Assembly (NCBI GenBank): GCA_951799405.1
Contig: OX637333.1
Location: 12,771,960 to 12,835,959, forward strand
Length of the DNA: 64,000 bases
From: Agapetus fuscipes
Taxonomy: Eukaryota; Arthropoda; Insecta; Trichoptera; Glossosomatidae
Reading direction: 5' to 3'
Of the stretch, positions 63,231 to 64,000 are shown piece by piece; position 1 is the first letter of the stretch, and each line of letters begins with the position of its first letter. The notes beneath the pieces are model-generated. The model saw only the letters and a program-made list of their open reading frames with translations. It was not told the DNA's origin and did not search any database. The translations under genes were made by a program, and so were the position numbers.

Positions 63231-64000
63231 TTCCAATCAAAAAGATTTCCAATGTACCTACCCATGTATTTACCGCATTTTAAAAAACAATCGTAGATAG
63301 CTGCATTTGATTATGTACATACTACTCTAATTTGAATTTCAATAAATTATACCTAACAAAAAATCTTAGGGATATGAGAGATTCACCGAATAAATGAAAA
63401 ATTGTCAGTCTGTAACATCTATCAAGGGTGTTCATCTATAATAGAGCTGCCCATACGGTCGATCGCCGAGGATAGCTAAACTTTCAGTGATCGACCTTAA
63501 AACTGATTTGACTTTTTGCACTCAATGTAGTTTTATGTAGGTACTTATGCCAATTTTTTTCTTAATAAATATTTATACATTATGAATTATGAGTCTATAG
63601 AGAATATCTGTTGGGCTTAACAGGCCTGTCCAACATAGGTCCGCGTAAGCCTTTCATCCGGCCTGCGACGACATCAATAGTTATTGCGCAATAAGTGCAA
63701 TCATCTATGCGCCAGCCTTCGAAAAAAATTGTGGCAATTTTTGCAACAAAAAAATGAACTTGTGGAAATTACGTGCGCCTACTCCCCCCCCCCCCGTCGA
63801 TCTCCTATTCATAATTTTTTGCCAGGTCGATCTCCTCAAGAAAATGTATGGGTACCCCTGATCTATAACATCTATCAAGGTGTTAATCAAAAGGGTAATA
63901 AATGACTTAGTGAGAGTAGAATGTTGTGCATGGGAAAGCATTAAAGTAATCATCAAAAGGGCAAATGGTTTGAACATGTAGCGGTTGAATGATGAAAGAC
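63231..64000. other. No gene recognised
   Basis: Small inverted pair GGTCGATC/GATCGACC at 63458-63496. A 12-C run at 63784-63795. CAGGCCTGTCCAAC (63621) and GGGTACCCCTG (63850) resemble hAT ends but without a matching duplication. Confidence 0.45.

Noticed and set aside
63601..63870. hAT element with CAGGCCTGTCCAAC and GGGTACCCCTG ends
   Set aside because: The ends match poorly and no 8-bp duplication is present.

Overview
This is repeat-dense, AT-rich eukaryotic DNA, almost certainly from an arthropod and most likely an insect. The evidence is the types of transposon present, tRNA-headed SINEs with split pol III boxes, 8-bp hAT target duplications, and many TAGGTAC-type words that are common in Lepidoptera. 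The lepidopteran placement is inference. I found no intact host protein gene in 64 kb. Nearly all recognisable coding sequence belongs to broken transposons. Family names below (LINE-A to D, SINE-A and B, U) are my own working labels.

Main families. LINE-A is an RTE-like non-LTR retrotransposon; its best copy is at 36056-37497. Its ~250-bp 3' end (U) recurs about thirty times on both strands, mostly as 5'-truncated copies ending in an AGATTATAG-type tail. LINE-B is a related family ending in short ACAGT/TTACAG tails. LINE-C is an R1-clade element with a C-terminal zinc knuckle (26195-27798; fragment near 5100). LINE-D is CR1/Jockey-like (17800-18735 and 49803-50109). SINE-A and SINE-B have tRNA-like heads. 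DNA transposons include a 1.8-kb hAT with transposase remains (45915-47725), two other hAT-type elements with 8-bp duplications, TTA/TAA-flanked MITEs, a MITE with ~45-bp inverted ends, and a near-perfect 122-bp-arm foldback element (9478-9734).

Layout. 0-8 kb: scattered U, SINE and MITE copies. 8.4-10.1 kb: tandem array built from U. 10.6-20.4 kb: LINE-A, LINE-D and SINE copies plus a segment (14555-15410) repeated inverted at 34720-37665. 21.4-23.3 kb: 101-bp satellite, then a 5S rRNA pseudogene split by a hAT element that carries a SINE dimer. 23.5-31 kb: LINE-A, LINE-C and LINE-B. 31-45 kb: MITEs and LINEs. 45.9-48.4 kb: hAT and LINE-A inside a simple repeat. 49.8-57.4 kb: LINE-D 3' end, SINE composites and two higher-order minisatellites. 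58-64 kb: more LINE-A derivatives, and a SINE-A with a LINE-derived tail.

The strongest biological signal is how the pieces exchange parts. The SINE-A core is joined at the same point to three different 3' modules: its usual tail, the stem-loop 3' end of LINE-D, and a whole SINE-B. Several nested insertions can be dated relative to one another because uninterrupted paralogues, or the two halves of a target duplication, are present in the same window.
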